Positions 12,601 to 24,334 of a stretch of 64,000 nucleotides of DNA are shown here, in pieces. Source of the stretch: Tillandsia leiboldiana (Eukaryota > Streptophyta > Magnoliopsida > Poales > Bromeliaceae); the NCBI GenBank assembly GCA_029204045.2, contig CM055080.1:6632054-6696053 (forward strand). The letters are read 5' to 3'. How positions within the stretch are numbered: the first letter of the stretch is position 1; the number at the start of each line of letters is the position of its first letter. The notes under the pieces are model-generated. The model was not told the DNA's origin. It did not search any database and saw only the letters and a list, made by a program, of their open reading frames with translations. The position numbers were made by a program, and so were the translations under genes.

Positions 12601-13911
12601 GCACTCGAGGGGCGCGACCCCACCGAGGAAAGTATCCTCGCATCTCTGTCGAGCTCAAATGCAGCTCATGCAGGCTATAGTACAAATCCACGATCAACAA
12701 GATCGATAGTAACCAACAACACCAACTCTCACTCACAGGCTGGAAAACCACACAGCCGGGACCCACCGTCGACTCAGACAGCTCCCAAAATAAAACACTG
12801 ATCTAAACACTGCTACCAGACTCCACTCGGCCCCCAGGCGTGAGTGTAACATGCATCCCACAACAACCCGACCACTCGGCCCACTACCCGGGCGAGGAAA
12901 CTCTAAGTCCAGGTAAAATAGTAGATAACAATGTGGGAATGTCTAAAGCATAAATAACCTAGCCCAAGTTGGAGTTTTCTACTAGTCTGGTTAAACATGT
13001 AGCATATGACGGGGTGCTAGGTCAAGTTCCAATGATAACATTAATTTAACACATTTAGGGAGCAATAAAACAACCCTAATTATCATAGCAACACAAGGAG
13101 TATCAACATTCTCTTTCTAGCATGCTTCCTAGTATATCACAAAATCATGCATGTTCCCGACTCAATAGAGTTAATGAACTGTCCATTGGTTTTGAAGACG
13201 AAGCAACCCACCTGGAAGTGCAAATTGATCCAAAGTCTAAAAAGACTGAAACTGCACGGGGACAATCCTCGAATTTTCACAATTCCAACGGGTCCAAAAA
13301 TACCCAAAAACACCTCCTAGGTACAAAGACATAGCCCAACATTACAATCAACACAAGATTTCCAAGTGTGCAATCTGCTGAAAATTCAGTCCCAAAGAAG
13401 GTTAATTATCACCTGTGAGATAAACTCCAAAAATTCCAATAAAAATACATCGGCGATCCTCGCGAAATGTAGATGTTAATAGAGTCCTCATATGTCAAAA
13501 TCCGGTACTCAAGTACAGAGATAAAAATCTAACAATACGCTACTGTCCAAAACAACTACCAGCAAAATAGGGCTTAAAGATGTACCAGAAACCCCTAAAA
13601 AAACTCAATTCTTGGAGAAGTGTAAAATACAAAAATCATAGATTTACCTCTCATGAATCCGACGCCGTGAAAATTGTCCAAAAATTCCGTCGGAGTTGCT
13701 CTGTGGACCTCGTGGACCGAAATGCGACGGAAATGGACTACCGAAGAAAGAACGTCGCACTGCGCTAACTCACCGAAGATGTCGATGCAATAGCCTCCAA
13801 AAAATCCGAGCCTCCTTCACAAGATGCAGCACAAGATGATCAACAAAGTTGCTTGAGGGCTCAAGGGGGTTTGAGCTCGGGAAAAAGCCCAAAACGGCAA
13901 AAGAATGGGCC

Positions 13912-13921
13912 AATTTATAGG
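13912..13921 (-). promoter_or_regulatory. TATA box of LTR D
   Basis: The minus strand reads CCTATAAATT, immediately downstream (in sense) of the GC-rich U3 of this LTR. Confidence 0.5.
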
Positions 13922-14110
13922 CCCCCTCAAAAAAAGCCCACAAAAATCCAAGTAATAGGCTTTCGGGCCTATTTTCCGGGCGCCCGGTACTACCAGGCTG
14001 CTACAGTGAGCCCAAAAAGGCGCTCGGCCCGGCCCACCAACCGCGCCCGAAACCCCCACACGCCGCCACGTGTCTCTCCGCGCCTCGCGCGCCCGGCGCA
14101 CGCGCCCCCG

Positions 14111-14305
14111 CCAATCGCGGCGCGCCGAGTGGCCGCGCGGTCCACGGCGGGGACCGTGGGCCGCGGTTCACGGCGGGCCGCCCGGGTCACTGCGCCCACC
14201 AATGAGCGGGCAACACGTGGCCCGGTGGGGTCCACCGTGCGTCGCGTCCGGCGCGTTCCACGTGCTGTCGCGCGTGCGTTGACCCGCCAATCGGTGCGCG
14301 CCACG
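14111..14305 (-). promoter_or_regulatory. Cluster of three ERSE-like modules in U3 of LTR D
   Basis: 14287-14305 is an exact CCAAT-N9-CCACG. 14199-14217 is CCAAT-N10-CACG, the plant form of the consensus. 14111-14129 is CCAAT-N9-CCGAG, a near match. All have the same spacing and lie about 190-390 bp upstream of the TATA box. Nearby isolated GCCACGTG and CACGTGG cores also occur. Confidence 0.55.
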
Positions 14306-15935
14306 TGGAAACGCCCTCCGTTGGCTGCTCCCGGTGCACGCCAAGTGGGCCATGAACCGGCCCACCCGAGAAATCGGCCCGTTTAGCCTGAAAATAGCTG
14401 GTTTTCAACGTTTTCGCGCGCTGAGTCCGTTTTTGGCATCCGTTTGACGCACAACGGGCTCGATACACCAATAATAGGTGTTTTCTCACCGCCGACCACC
14501 TAGACCGGTCATACAAAAAAACCGGGACACCACAATGGTGGTCCCAGGTCGTGCAGTGTCATCCGACCAGTTTTGTTAGCCCTCGATCTGTGGGTCGATC
14601 CCGACTGTGGAGTATCTCCAGCCCGTGAGTATAGTGTGGTGAGTTGGGTGTCTCATTTTGGGAGCCGTTTAGGTTAACGGTGGTCCCGACTATTGAGTAC
14701 CTCCAGCCAGTGGGTTAGTGCAGCGAGTTGGTTGAGTTCGTAAGTGTCTCGAGATTCATGAGGGCGTTACTAGTTGAGTCGTCGAGAGTACTCCGACCTA
14801 TGTGTGAGATTCTTGAGGATTTTGAGTCTATCCGTTTTGAGAGAGAGCGTGGATTTTTATGATAGCTTGCATGTGCCACTGTTACTATATTTGATACTGT
14901 GTCGGTTTGGCTGGTCCATTTTTAGTAGCCACTCCCTACGTAATTCCAGTCCTCCGGGATGTAATGGTAGTAGGTGAGCGCCGGTTTGGCTGGGCCAGTT
15001 TTGGCAGCCACTCCCTACGTAATTCCAGTCCTCCGTGGATGTAATGGTAGTAGGAGAGAGCAGGTTTGGTTGGGCCAGTTTTGGCAGCCACGCCCTACGT
15101 AAGTCCAGTCCTCCGTAGATGTAATGGCAGTAGATAGGTGCAGGTTTGACTGGACCCTATGTGGCAGTCAGTTCGATTGGGTCGATTTAGCACCTCGTGC
15201 TCGAGTGGTTACATGTCTTTTCATCGGTATCACCCATTGAGCATTTAGATAGAGGCATGGTAGCTGTAGAGTCATTTCCAGCTTTTCATATACAGTTTTT
15301 ACTGCACCGTTATCTTATGTCTCTAGTAGACTTAGTGGGCAGACCGTTGTTCTTGGAGACGGTACCCACTGAGAACTACGTGTTGGTGTAGTTCTCACAC
15401 CCTCTGTCGGTGACAGTTTTGTGGAGGCATCTTCACCCGTTCCTACCCCTGCTGTTGTTGTTTCTTCTGATCAAGGCGAGGGAGTCGCGAGCTAGATCCC
15501 TATCTGTCCTTGGAGAGTAGTTGTACCCCCTTATTGGAGAATTGTAGTACAGTCAGTTGGATTTGTATATTTTACTCTTTTGAGAGTTGTTTTTATTTTG
15601 AGAGACTGATATATTGTGAGGATCTGATTTGTACTGTGAGCCTGTACACTGATATATTATTATTATTTTAGTTTACCTTTCTTTTTAGACTCTTAGATGT
15701 TATATCAGAGGATGATGTATGATGATTATTTTTGGGAGATGGATCTTGTATTTTATTCCACTTGTACAGTGGTTTGGATTTTACTTTTACAGTAGTTTAT
15801 CTTCCAGCTCTGATATCTGTTTAGCTGTAATACTATCTTTTTGCATGTTAGACGCTTCGCCTATGCAGGGTTTCCCGTATGGGTGGAGGATCTGTTGACG
15901 AGCCCAGATCGCAGTTTTGACCCCGGGGCGTGAGA

Positions 15936-17166
15936 CATGCAACATATGACAGGGTGCTAGGTCAAAGTTCCAATAATAGTGTTTAGTTAAACTTAAACAT
16001 AAATAAGGAACACTATCAGACATGATCTCAATATCAACCAAAATAAACATCATCTTCCTCAACATGCACTCAACTAGCATAGGTGAATATAACCGCCAAA
16101 TAGCTCACAACCTCATCTGATAATCAGATCACATGTAAGTTCTCAAATTCACTAGAGTACTACAAAATTTCAATAAGTATTAATTTCCCGAAGCCTAGAA
16201 CAATTCTCATGCTTACCCCTCAAACATATACGTGGTACATTAACATGCATGCTTAAAATCATATAGAATTAGAGAACTGTCCACTGGTTTTGGAGACGAA
16301 AGCAACCCACCTGAATGCGCACGTCAATCTGAAGTCCAAATAAGCCAAAACTGAACGGGGATACTCCACAGGTTCCCACGATCCCAACGAGCCCAAAAAC
16401 ACTAGAAAACTCCCCCCAGGCACTGAGATACAGACCAAACACTGCAATAAGCAAAAATCCCTAAAATTACAACTCTATAGAAAATCAGTCCAGAAGAAGT
16501 CAAAATATCACCTTTGAGATGACCTTCAAAAATTTCAATAAAAATATGGCTACGATTCGCGCGAAGCATAGATGTCGATCGATTCCTCACGGGGTGAAAT
16601 CCAATAACCGAGCACCGAGATAAAAATCAAACAAGCTCCGCTGTCCAGAAAAACTAGCAGCAAGAAAGGGGTTCAAAGATGCTCTGAAAACCCCAGTAAA
16701 AACCCAAAACCGAGAGGAACGGTAAATACGGAAATCGAAGGTCTACCTCTCATGGAAACGATGCCGTAGAAATCGACTAAAAACTCCCTCGGGTCAGCCC
16801 AGGAGAGCCCACGGACGAAACGTCGACGGGAAAGATCGGTATCGATGGCACGTCGAAGCTTGCGATGTCGATGAAGAAGCTGAGAAAACGACTTCCGAAA
16901 AATTTTGGGATCCCAAATATCGAAGAAGAGGCGTAGAAGAAGGTCCCTGCAGAAGATGGTTCCAAGAGGAAGTCTCAAAAAGCTCCAAAAGGTCGCACAA
17001 GGGGCCTATTTATAGGCAAAACTCAAAAAAAAAAACCAAAATAGGACTTTGGGGGACACTTTCGGGCGCCCGAAAGATCCGGGCGCCGAACAGGGGACAC
17101 TGGTCCCCGATCAGCGCGGCGCCCGGATCATTCCGGGCACGCCGCATGTCCAACCCACGCAGCTGC
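15936..17166 (-). repeat. Outer LTR E, segment 2
   Basis: Continues LTR E after solo LTR C, starting with the right-hand CATGC. The joined sequence matches LTRs D and F across the break. It includes the TATA box at about 17006-17016 (minus strand CCTATAAATAG) and the start of U3. It breaks at 17166, where solo LTR F begins. Confidence 0.8.
17006..17016 (-). promoter_or_regulatory. TATA box of LTR E
   Basis: Minus strand CCTATAAATAG. Its U3 continues at 20325 on the far side of solo LTR F, so the insertion of F separates this promoter core from its upstream modules by 3.2 kb. Confidence 0.5.
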
Positions 17167-19557
17167 TGTCACGCCCCGGGGTCGAAACTGTGACCCGGGC
17201 TCGCCAACAGATCCGCCACCTATACGGAAAACCCCGCATAGGCGAAGCGTCCAACCTGCAAGAATAAAACTACAGCTAAACAGATATCAGAGCTGGAAAG
17301 TAAACTGCTGTAAAACTAAAATCCAACCACTGTACAACTGAAAATAAAATACAGTATCCACCTCCCAAAAATAATCATCATACATCATCCTCTGATACAA
17401 CATCTAAGAACCCAAACAGGGAGGTAAACTAAAATAATAATACAACAGTATACAGGCACACAGTACAAGTCAGATCCTCACAATACATCAATCTCTCAAA
17501 AAAAGAAAATTCTCAAAGAGAGAAAAAAAAATAAACAAATATAACTGACTGTAATATAAATCTTCAACAAGGGGGTACATCTACTCTCCAAAGACAGGTA
17601 GGAATCTAGCTCGCGACTCCCTCGTCTCGATCAGAAAAAGCAGCAACAGCTGAGGTAGGAATAGGAGAAGATGTCTCTGCAAAACTGTCACCGACAGAGG
17701 GTGTGAGAACTACACCTACACGTAGTTCTCAGTGGGTACCGCCACCAAGACCGACGGTCTGTCCACTAAGTCCACTAGAGGCATAAAGTAACAAATGCAG
17801 TACTATAAAGGAAAGGGTGGAAATAACTCTACGGCTACTATACCTCTATCTAAATGCTCAATGGGTGATACAGATGAAACATGATGCATCTACTATCTCT
17901 CGATAAAATAATCACCCAATCTACACTGACTGCCACATAGGGTCCAGTCAAACCTACACCCACCTACTGCCATTACATCCACGGAGGACTGGACTTACGT
18001 AGGGCGTCCGTGACTGCCTAAAAAAGGCCCAGCCAGAGGGACTGTGTCGACAAGTCGCGATAGCAAAGTAACAGGCCTAGCTCCGGAATGGCAGTCGAGG
18101 GGCGCGACCCCACCAAGGAAAGTATCCTCGCATCTCTATCGAGCTCAATATAGCTCATGCAGGCTGTAATCCAAAATCCACGATCAATAAGATCGACAGT
18201 ACTCGAATCACATCTCTAACTCACTAGCTAGAAAAACTCGACAGTCGGGATCCACCGTCGACTCAGACGGCTCCCAAGACTAGCACTGATCTAACCCCAG
18301 CTACCAGATTCCACTAGGCCCCCGGGCATGAGTGTAACATGCATCCCACAATATCCCGACTACTCGGCCCACTACCCGGGCGAGGAACACTCTAAGTCCA
18401 GGAAAAATGAATAAATGTGTGGAAGTGTCTAAAGCATAAATAAACTAACCCAAATTTGGGTTTTCTATTAGTCTGGTTGAAACAAGCAACATATGATAGG
18501 GTGTTAGGTCAAAGTTTCAATAATAGCATTTAATTTAACTGAACGTAAATAGGGAATATTAATAGACATGATCTCAATATCAATCAAAAATAAATATCAT
18601 CTCTCTCAACATGCTCTCAACTAGTATAGGTGACCATAATCGCCAAATAGCTCACAACCTCATCTAATAACCAGATAGCATGCAAGTTCTCAAATTCACT
18701 AGAATATTTCATAATTTCAGTAAGCATTAATTCCCCCAAAACTTAGAACAATTCTCATGCTTACCCCTCAAATATATATACGTTGTATATTAACATGCGT
18801 GCTTTTTATCACATAGAATTAGAGAACCGTCGACCGGCTTTGGAGACAAAAGCAACCCACCTAGATGCGCGCGTCGATCTGAAGTCCAAATAAGCCGACA
18901 CTGAACGTGGGTAATCCTCAGATTCCCATGATTCCAACGAGCCCAAAAACACCCGACAACTCCTCTCGGTCACTGAGATACAAACCAAACACCATGGTAA
19001 GCAATAATCCCCAAAATCACAACTCTACGAAAATTCAGTCCGGAAGAAGTCAAAATATCACCTTCGAGATGTCCTCCAAAAAATCCAAGAAAAATACAGC
19101 TGTGATCCTCGCGAAGTGTAGATGTCGATCGAGTCCTTAAACTCCCAAATCCGATATCTGTAGACCAAGAAAAAGCAAGAATACTCCACCGCTGTCAAAA
19201 ATATTGCCGCAGTAAAATGGGTCAAAAGATGCCTCGAAAACCCCACCAAAAACACGAAACAGAGCAAAGTGATCAACACGAAAATCGAAGGCCTGCCTCA
19301 CTTGAACACGCTGCAGTAAAAATTGGCTGAAAATTCCTTTGGGGTCGCTCAGGGGAGCACACGGACGGAACTGCGACGGAAAAAGCCACCGAAAGAGAAA
19401 CGTGAAAGTGTGCCGAGTCGCTGAAATCGCCGATATCGCGGCCTCCAAAAATTTCCAAGATCCTTGGAAGTGTAGAGAACAAGATGAGGAAGAGCTCTGC
19501 CAAAACCCACATGGAAAAAGACCTCCAAAAAAACCCGAAAATAAGGAGAGGAATGGT

Positions 19558-19568
19558 CTATTTATAGG
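19558..19568 (-). promoter_or_regulatory. TATA box of LTR F
   Basis: Minus strand CCTATAAATAG at the edge of the GC-rich U3, same position as in LTRs D and E. Confidence 0.5.
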
Positions 19569-19773
19569 CAAATCTCAAAAAAGACCAAAATCCGGATTTG
19601 GGGTGAAATTTCGGGCGCCCGAAACTTTTGGGCCCCCAAACAGGGGACACGACACCCCATCCGCGCAGCGCCCGGATCTCTCCGGGTGCGTGTCCCGAAC
19701 ACGGGACAGCGGGGAGTGGGCCAACCGGCCACGCCGCGTGGCCCGACCGGCCGTGCGTAGCGGGTGGCGCCCG

Positions 19774-19997
19774 CCAACCGCGGGGCGCCACGTGGCCCCC
19801 CGCGTACAGGCGCCCACCTGCCCGCCTACCCCGCGCACGTCGCCGCACCTGCCCCGCTAGCCCGCGCGAGTTGCGTGGACCACGCCGCGTGCGCCGGCCA
19901 ACCCAGGGCCGCCACGTGGCGCCTTCCCGGTCCACAGCTCCCCCGCGCGGCTCCCGTGGACCGCGCCCGCTGCGCCGGCCAATCCGGGGCCGCCACG
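19774..19997 (-). promoter_or_regulatory. Cluster of three ERSE-like modules in U3 of LTR F
   Basis: 19979-19997 is an exact CCAAT-N9-CCACG. 19774-19792 and 19898-19916 read CCAAC-N9-CCACG, one base off in the CCAAT box. The spacing is constant and all three carry the full GCCACGTG half. They lie about 200-430 bp upstream of the TATA box. Confidence 0.5.
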
Positions 19998-20324
19998 TGC
20001 CCCCCCGGTCCACGACACCCTCGTGCACCAAAATGCGCGATAAACTTTCGGTTGTCCGTTTTTTGGCGTCCGGACTCAAAAAAATGCAACCAAATAGCCG
20101 TTTTCCATCGTTTTTCCGCGCTGAATCCAAATCCGATGTCTATTTCGCACGGAACCACTTCTAATTTTCGACAAGGGCATCCGAATAGGCATTCTTGATC
20201 CATTTTATGCACTGAGTCCATTTCTTGGATCCGATTCGCGCACAAACGCCTCTAACACACAACATAGGCCTCCAGAAACCGCTGATCAAACAATAATCCT
20301 TCCGCGGGGATTCGGGTCTTCACA

Positions 20325-20737
20325 GCAGCGGGGGGGGGGGCCAACCGGGCCCCGCTACGTGGCCCGACCACACCTGCGGGGCGGGTGGCGCCAGCCAACC
20401 GCGAGGCGCCATGTGGCGCCCCCGCGTGCGGCCCACACCACCCGCGCACCTGCCCGCCTTCCCCCACACGTCCCGCACAGTGGCACGCCCAATCCGCAAC
20501 TGCCATGTGGCCCGCCTCGCCTCCTCGCTGGTCCCGGTGCACGCGGAAGTGGGAACGACTCCAGAATTCGGCCCAAAGGCCCAACAAGTTCTAAAATAGC
20601 AATTTTTTATTGTTTTCGCGTGCTGAGTCTGTTTTTTGCGTTCGTTTGACGCACAACACACTCGATACACAAAAAAAATATGTGTTTTCTCACCGCCGAC
20701 CACCAAGTCAAGTCGCACGAAAAAATGGGACACTACA
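20325..20737 (-). repeat. Outer LTR E, segment 3 (U3 end)
   Basis: Completes LTR E after solo LTR F and ends GGGACACTACA at 20737, where AT-rich unrelated DNA begins. The next five bases, ATATT, would be the right-hand target duplication of E. The left one is off the window. Confidence 0.75.
20341..20507 (-). promoter_or_regulatory. Three decayed ERSE-like modules in U3 of LTR E
   Basis: 20341-20359 reads CCAAC-N9-CTACG, 20395-20413 CCAAC-N9-CCATG and 20489-20507 CCAAT-N9-CCATG. None is exact, but the spacing is preserved in all. E is the oldest LTR of the nest, so progressive decay of once-exact sites fits. Confidence 0.4.
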
Positions 20738-22611
20738 ATATTTATTCTCCAATAGTAAAATATATACAAGTACTAAAATAAATTTTTTTTAAACAAAATT
20801 AGGAACTCCTGACATCCTAATAATTTCATATCTAACAAAAGAGAGATTCTATATGAAAATATAAGGACCAAATAGCAATAATTGAAATTAAATATTTTAA
20901 GCTAATAGTGCTAGAGGACTACTATAATAAATAATGTCAAATTTTAAAATTTGAGAACTAAAATATAAGCAGGTTAAAAGTTCTGTTTGATGTGCAATTT
21001 ATCCTAATTTTAATATAATTTTTTATTAAAAAATATTATTTATACATTATAAATAGGGTGTATATTTTACATTTTATTAATTCTATAATAAAATAAATTT
21101 TACCGGTGGCTACTAGAAAAATTTGTATTCTGGAATGAGTACGTGAAGTGTGCATTTTATACCCTATTTTAAACGTATAGATAGCATTACTCTTTTTCAT
21201 TTATATGAGGGCGCTATTGGGAGATGTTTTGGGTAGAAGTTTTGGGTAGTTATTTGGTCCATGTTAAATATGTGTGGACCGTAGAAAAGGGGAACAAATG
21301 CGTGGACACGTATTAACAAAAAAAAAAAAAAAAAAAACGTGGACACATATTAACAAACAAAAAAAAAAAAATTAGCATGCATGACACAGTGGCGTACTAA
21401 AAGAAAAGAAAATAAAATAAAATAAAGTAAAGGAAGGTACGATTAAAATGTACGGAGATCCCCAGCAGTTTTGAAATTGGCTCCCCAACTTAAATATCTT
21501 ATAGTAAAAATTTATAAAATTTATCTCAACAATCACTTATTTTCTTGTCAATTTAATTTTTAAAAATTTTAAATTTTATTATTTAATTTTTAATTTTATT
21601 TGACTTGAGTTTGATAAAAAAATTTTAATTTTAAAATTTAAATACGTCGTTTATCTTTACGAATTTAATTTGTATATTTTTCAATAATTTATATAACTGT
21701 AAATTTATTAAAATAAACAATTAGCAGAATTATCAAATGAATTAAATTAAACAAATTGAAGGAATGGGTATTAAAATCAAAATTTTAAAAAATTAAATAG
21801 TCAAATAAAAATAATCTATAATTTAGAAAAGTTCTATACATTTTTACCATTTTTTATTGGTTGAGAACCCTTCAGCTTTTGATTTTTTAGAATTAAATAA
21901 TTATTTCCAAATAAATTTAAAAATATATCAAATTGATTTATAATTCTATCAAATTTAATAGTTTAAGCTATTTTATAGTGAATAATTTAATTAATTAAGT
22001 GTTGCAAGCTATTAAGTCATAAAACTTACTAAATTTTTTTAAACTTAATTAACTAATAAAGACATAAATTATTATATACTGAAACTCAGTATAGTGCACC
22101 GAACTTTAGTTAAACTGGCAAAGTGAGGATTAAAGTCATGTTAGACAAAATTAAAATAGGTTTGAAGAAGTTTAGACTAAACTTGAAACAAGTTGGAATC
22201 AGAATTTTGAAAAAAAATACAAATCTAGCTTCCCGAACTTTTCGGATGCTCGAGAAAGAATTGTGGGTGCCAGAAATCTTTCAGATCGCCTAGTTGAGTG
22301 CCCTATTCAAGCAAATGCTCTACTATATATATCGCAAAGGTTCGTGGGTAGATAAACATTCGGGCATCCGAAGTTCGAAATTTTTCAAATTGCTTCGGCA
22401 CGCGTTCGATTCTACTTCCAAATGCTCAACATGAGAGGAAGGGTCACGTAACCCGTTTAATTAATCGGACGCCTGGATTGCCCGCATGTGTTCGAAAACA
22501 ATATCAAGAGAATGGACAGGCGCTCGGAGCAACTTTCGAATGCTGAACTCGAGGACTTTGGAGCTGTGCCCAAACAATCGGGCGGGTGCCTGCAATTTAG
22601 CGCAGAGGCAG
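20738..22611. other. AT-rich intergenic DNA, no gene
   Basis: No credible coding frame. About 21050-21215 resembles a worn copy of the 172-bp Mutator-like MITE family (GTGTATATTTTAC on the left, GATAGCATTACTCT on the right). Poly(A) runs lie at 21318-21370 beside a duplicated CGTGGACAC motif. From about 22220 the sequence becomes GC-richer with words such as CGGGCATCCGAA, resembling another gypsy LTR fragment that I cannot delimit. Confidence 0.5.
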
Positions 22612-22721
22612 CGATTCGCTAATTGCAAAAATAAATGATTGGGGGGGGGGGGTGTAGGGCCAGCGATTCGCTAATTGCAAAAATAAATGATTTGGGGGGG
22701 GGGGGGGGGGGGTGGGGGCTG
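22612..22721. repeat. Duplicated GCGATTCGCTAATTGC block with long poly(G) tracts
   Basis: The segment GCGATTCGCTAATTGCAAAA plus ATAAATGATT occurs at about 22612 and 22662. Each copy is followed by an uninterrupted G run (about 12 and 19 bases). It is a simple tandem duplication next to slippage-prone G tracts. Confidence 0.8.
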
Positions 22722-22727
22722 CGCATT

Positions 22728-24334
22728 TATATGTACAATTATAGTACTTATGTAAATATCTCTTCATTGCCAACGCTCCTCTCTCACCCTTATTTTTTCA
22801 TTTTTCTCCCTCTCTCTACTTTTGCTTTCTAAAAGAGAAAAGAAAATCCTATACCACCATTGTTGGAGCTCTATCTTCTAACAAGCCTGGAGAAGGATAA
22901 TGATACTTGGGAGGAGCTCTAGGAGGGAGAAGGCAATCTTTCCCAGCCTCATTTCTCTTATTCGGAGAAGTAAAGGTGAGTTGGAGATTTTAAGGTTCAA
23001 ATTTGAAAAAAATTTGAATGAAGGTTTTGAAGATTCTAACTTGGTTAGAACTTCCTCTTTAGGCCTTGTTTGGATTGGGGATAAAGGGGGGATATCCCCC
23101 TTTATCCCCAAACAGTTTTGGGATATTCCCGTTTGGAGATATCCCCCCAAACGGGGATATCCCGGGTTTGGGCTTTGGGATATCCCACCCAAACCCCAAA
23201 CCCAACCACCTCTCTCCCTCTCTCTCTCTCCACGCCCCTTCCCAAGGCAGTACCTTGGGAAGGGGCGTTTTCCTTTTTTTTTTTTTTTTTTTTCGCTTTT
23301 TTTTTCTTTAATGCTTTAGGATTTTTTTTTTTAAATAAAAATTTTTAAATTATAAAAAATATTTAAATTTTAAATTTTAAATTTTATAATTTTTAATTTT
23401 TTTTAATTTTATATTTTAATAAATCTAAAAATTTTATTTTATTTTTAAAAATTATTAATTTTAAAATTTATACAATATTTTTAGAATTTTTTTAAAATTT
23501 ATATAAATTTATAAATTAAAATTTTTACTCCTACTTAACATTTTAAAATTAACATTTTTTTTATTCCCACTTAAAATTTTTTATCATAAGTATGTATAAA
23601 TCATTTATAAAATAATATTATTAAATATTATTTAATAATATTATAATTTTCAATATAATAAAAATTATATTAAATTTTTAATCGTTAAATATTATAATTT
23701 TTAATCGTTAAAAATTATTTTTAAGACAAATTAAAATTAAATAGAATTTTATATAGTATATAATTAATTAAATATAATATATAAGATTTGTTATAATTAA
23801 ATAATTCTAATACATTCTTTAATTATCAAATTTATAATATACATAAAAGTAAAGGTCACATCGTCATTAAACATAAAAGTCAATTCTATACCTCTTTATT
23901 CTTCAACCCCAATCCAAACACCATTTTTCTTATACCAGGTTTAAGCCTCATTCCAACCAAACACAATTTAGGTTTATACCAGATTTATCCCTTACTTTAT
24001 ACTTATACCTTGTATAACTCATTCTGCCTTATCCCCAATCCAAACGGTACCTTAGGGTTTCTTTAAAGTCTCGAGAGCTCGAGAGATATTTTTAATAGAA
24101 TTTTATAAGGAAAGGCGGAGAATATGACCAAAATAGATTTAATATACCTTTTGCCTAAAGCTGTCCTATTTTTATACATATAGACTAAACTTCCATGTTC
24201 TCTCGAGTAAGAGTAGGTCAATCTTGATGGATTGACATGGAATGAGAGGAAGGCAGAGGTGGGTGCCCCGGGGAGAGGGAGGGGGAGGGAGAGAGGGGGG
24301 GAGGTTGGGGGGGTGTCTATAAGTACAATTATAG
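22728..24334. repeat. Tandem array, first unit (split by a Tourist-like element) and start of second
   Basis: First recognisable unit of a tandem repeat of about 540-600 bp. Landmarks in order: AAGTACAATTATAGTACTT; CCAACGCTC; a CT-rich tract; ACCATTGTTGGAGCTCCAT; CTGGAGAAGGATAATGACAC; CTTGGTTAGAACTTCCTC; CTCGAGAGCTCGAGAG; TAAGAGTAGGTCAATC; then a purine-rich G/GA tract. The unit is interrupted at 23062-24051. The next unit starts at about 24321 and is broken 14 bases later by the copia insertion. No conserved long frame was seen, so a non-coding satellite-like repeat is the best call. Confidence 0.8.
23062..24051. mobile_element. PIF/Harbinger (Tourist-like) non-autonomous element, TSD TTA
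   Basis: 990-bp insertion in the tandem unit. Terminal inverted repeats are GGCCTTGTTTGGATTGGGG on the left and CCCCAATCCAAACGGTACC on the right, and target TTA is duplicated (23059-23061 and 24052-24054). Removing it restores the CTTTAGGGTTTC seen in other units. TTA duplication and GGCC-type ends are typical of Tourist elements. The interior has GATATCCCC palindromes, a CCCCTTCCCAAGG hairpin, poly(T) and about 600 bp of near-pure A/T. No transposase frame was found. Confidence 0.88.

Larger units (their letters stand above)
11814..14534 (-). repeat. Solo LTR D, 2721 bp, TSD ATGGT
   Basis: Complete LTR of the same family nested in LTR C. It runs from TGTCACGTCCCAGCG (11814) to CGGGACACCACA (14534) on the plus strand. 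The perfect duplication ATGGT is at 11809-11813 and 14535-14539, and the interrupted sequence of LTR C reads through when the insert is removed. The sense strand is minus (TATA box at about 13920). It is shorter than A and C, so it is a deleted or separate subfamily. No internal region is present, so it is a solo LTR. Confidence 0.92.
9004..15935 (+). repeat. Solo LTR C, plus sense, 4.2 kb net, interrupted by LTR D
   Basis: The inverse orientation of LTR A is inserted in LTR E and flanked by the perfect duplication CATGC (8999-9003 and 15936-15940). Sense ends are TATGGTGTCCCG at 9004 and CCCCGGGGCGTGAGA at 15935. The canonical TG and CA have each decayed by one base, as comparison with LTR D shows. 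Removing LTR D and its duplication (2726 bp) leaves about 4206 bp, close to LTR A. Nothing but LTR sequence lies between the duplications, so this is a solo LTR left by recombination. The U3 (9170-9600) is very GC-rich and precedes a TATA box at about 9620. Confidence 0.85.
17167..20324 (-). repeat. Solo LTR F, 3158 bp, imperfect TSD
   Basis: Runs from TGTCACGCCCCGGGG (17167) to TTCGGGTCTTCACA (20324) on the plus strand. Flanking five bases are GCTGC (17162-17166) and GCAGC (20325-20329), a target duplication with one substitution. The sense strand is minus, with a TATA box at about 19558-19568 and GC-rich U3 at 19670-20010. It shares its 5' terminus with LTR A, whereas D and E end in a GGGACAC(C/T)ACA variant, so at least two terminal subtypes co-exist. 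No internal region is present. Confidence 0.88.
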
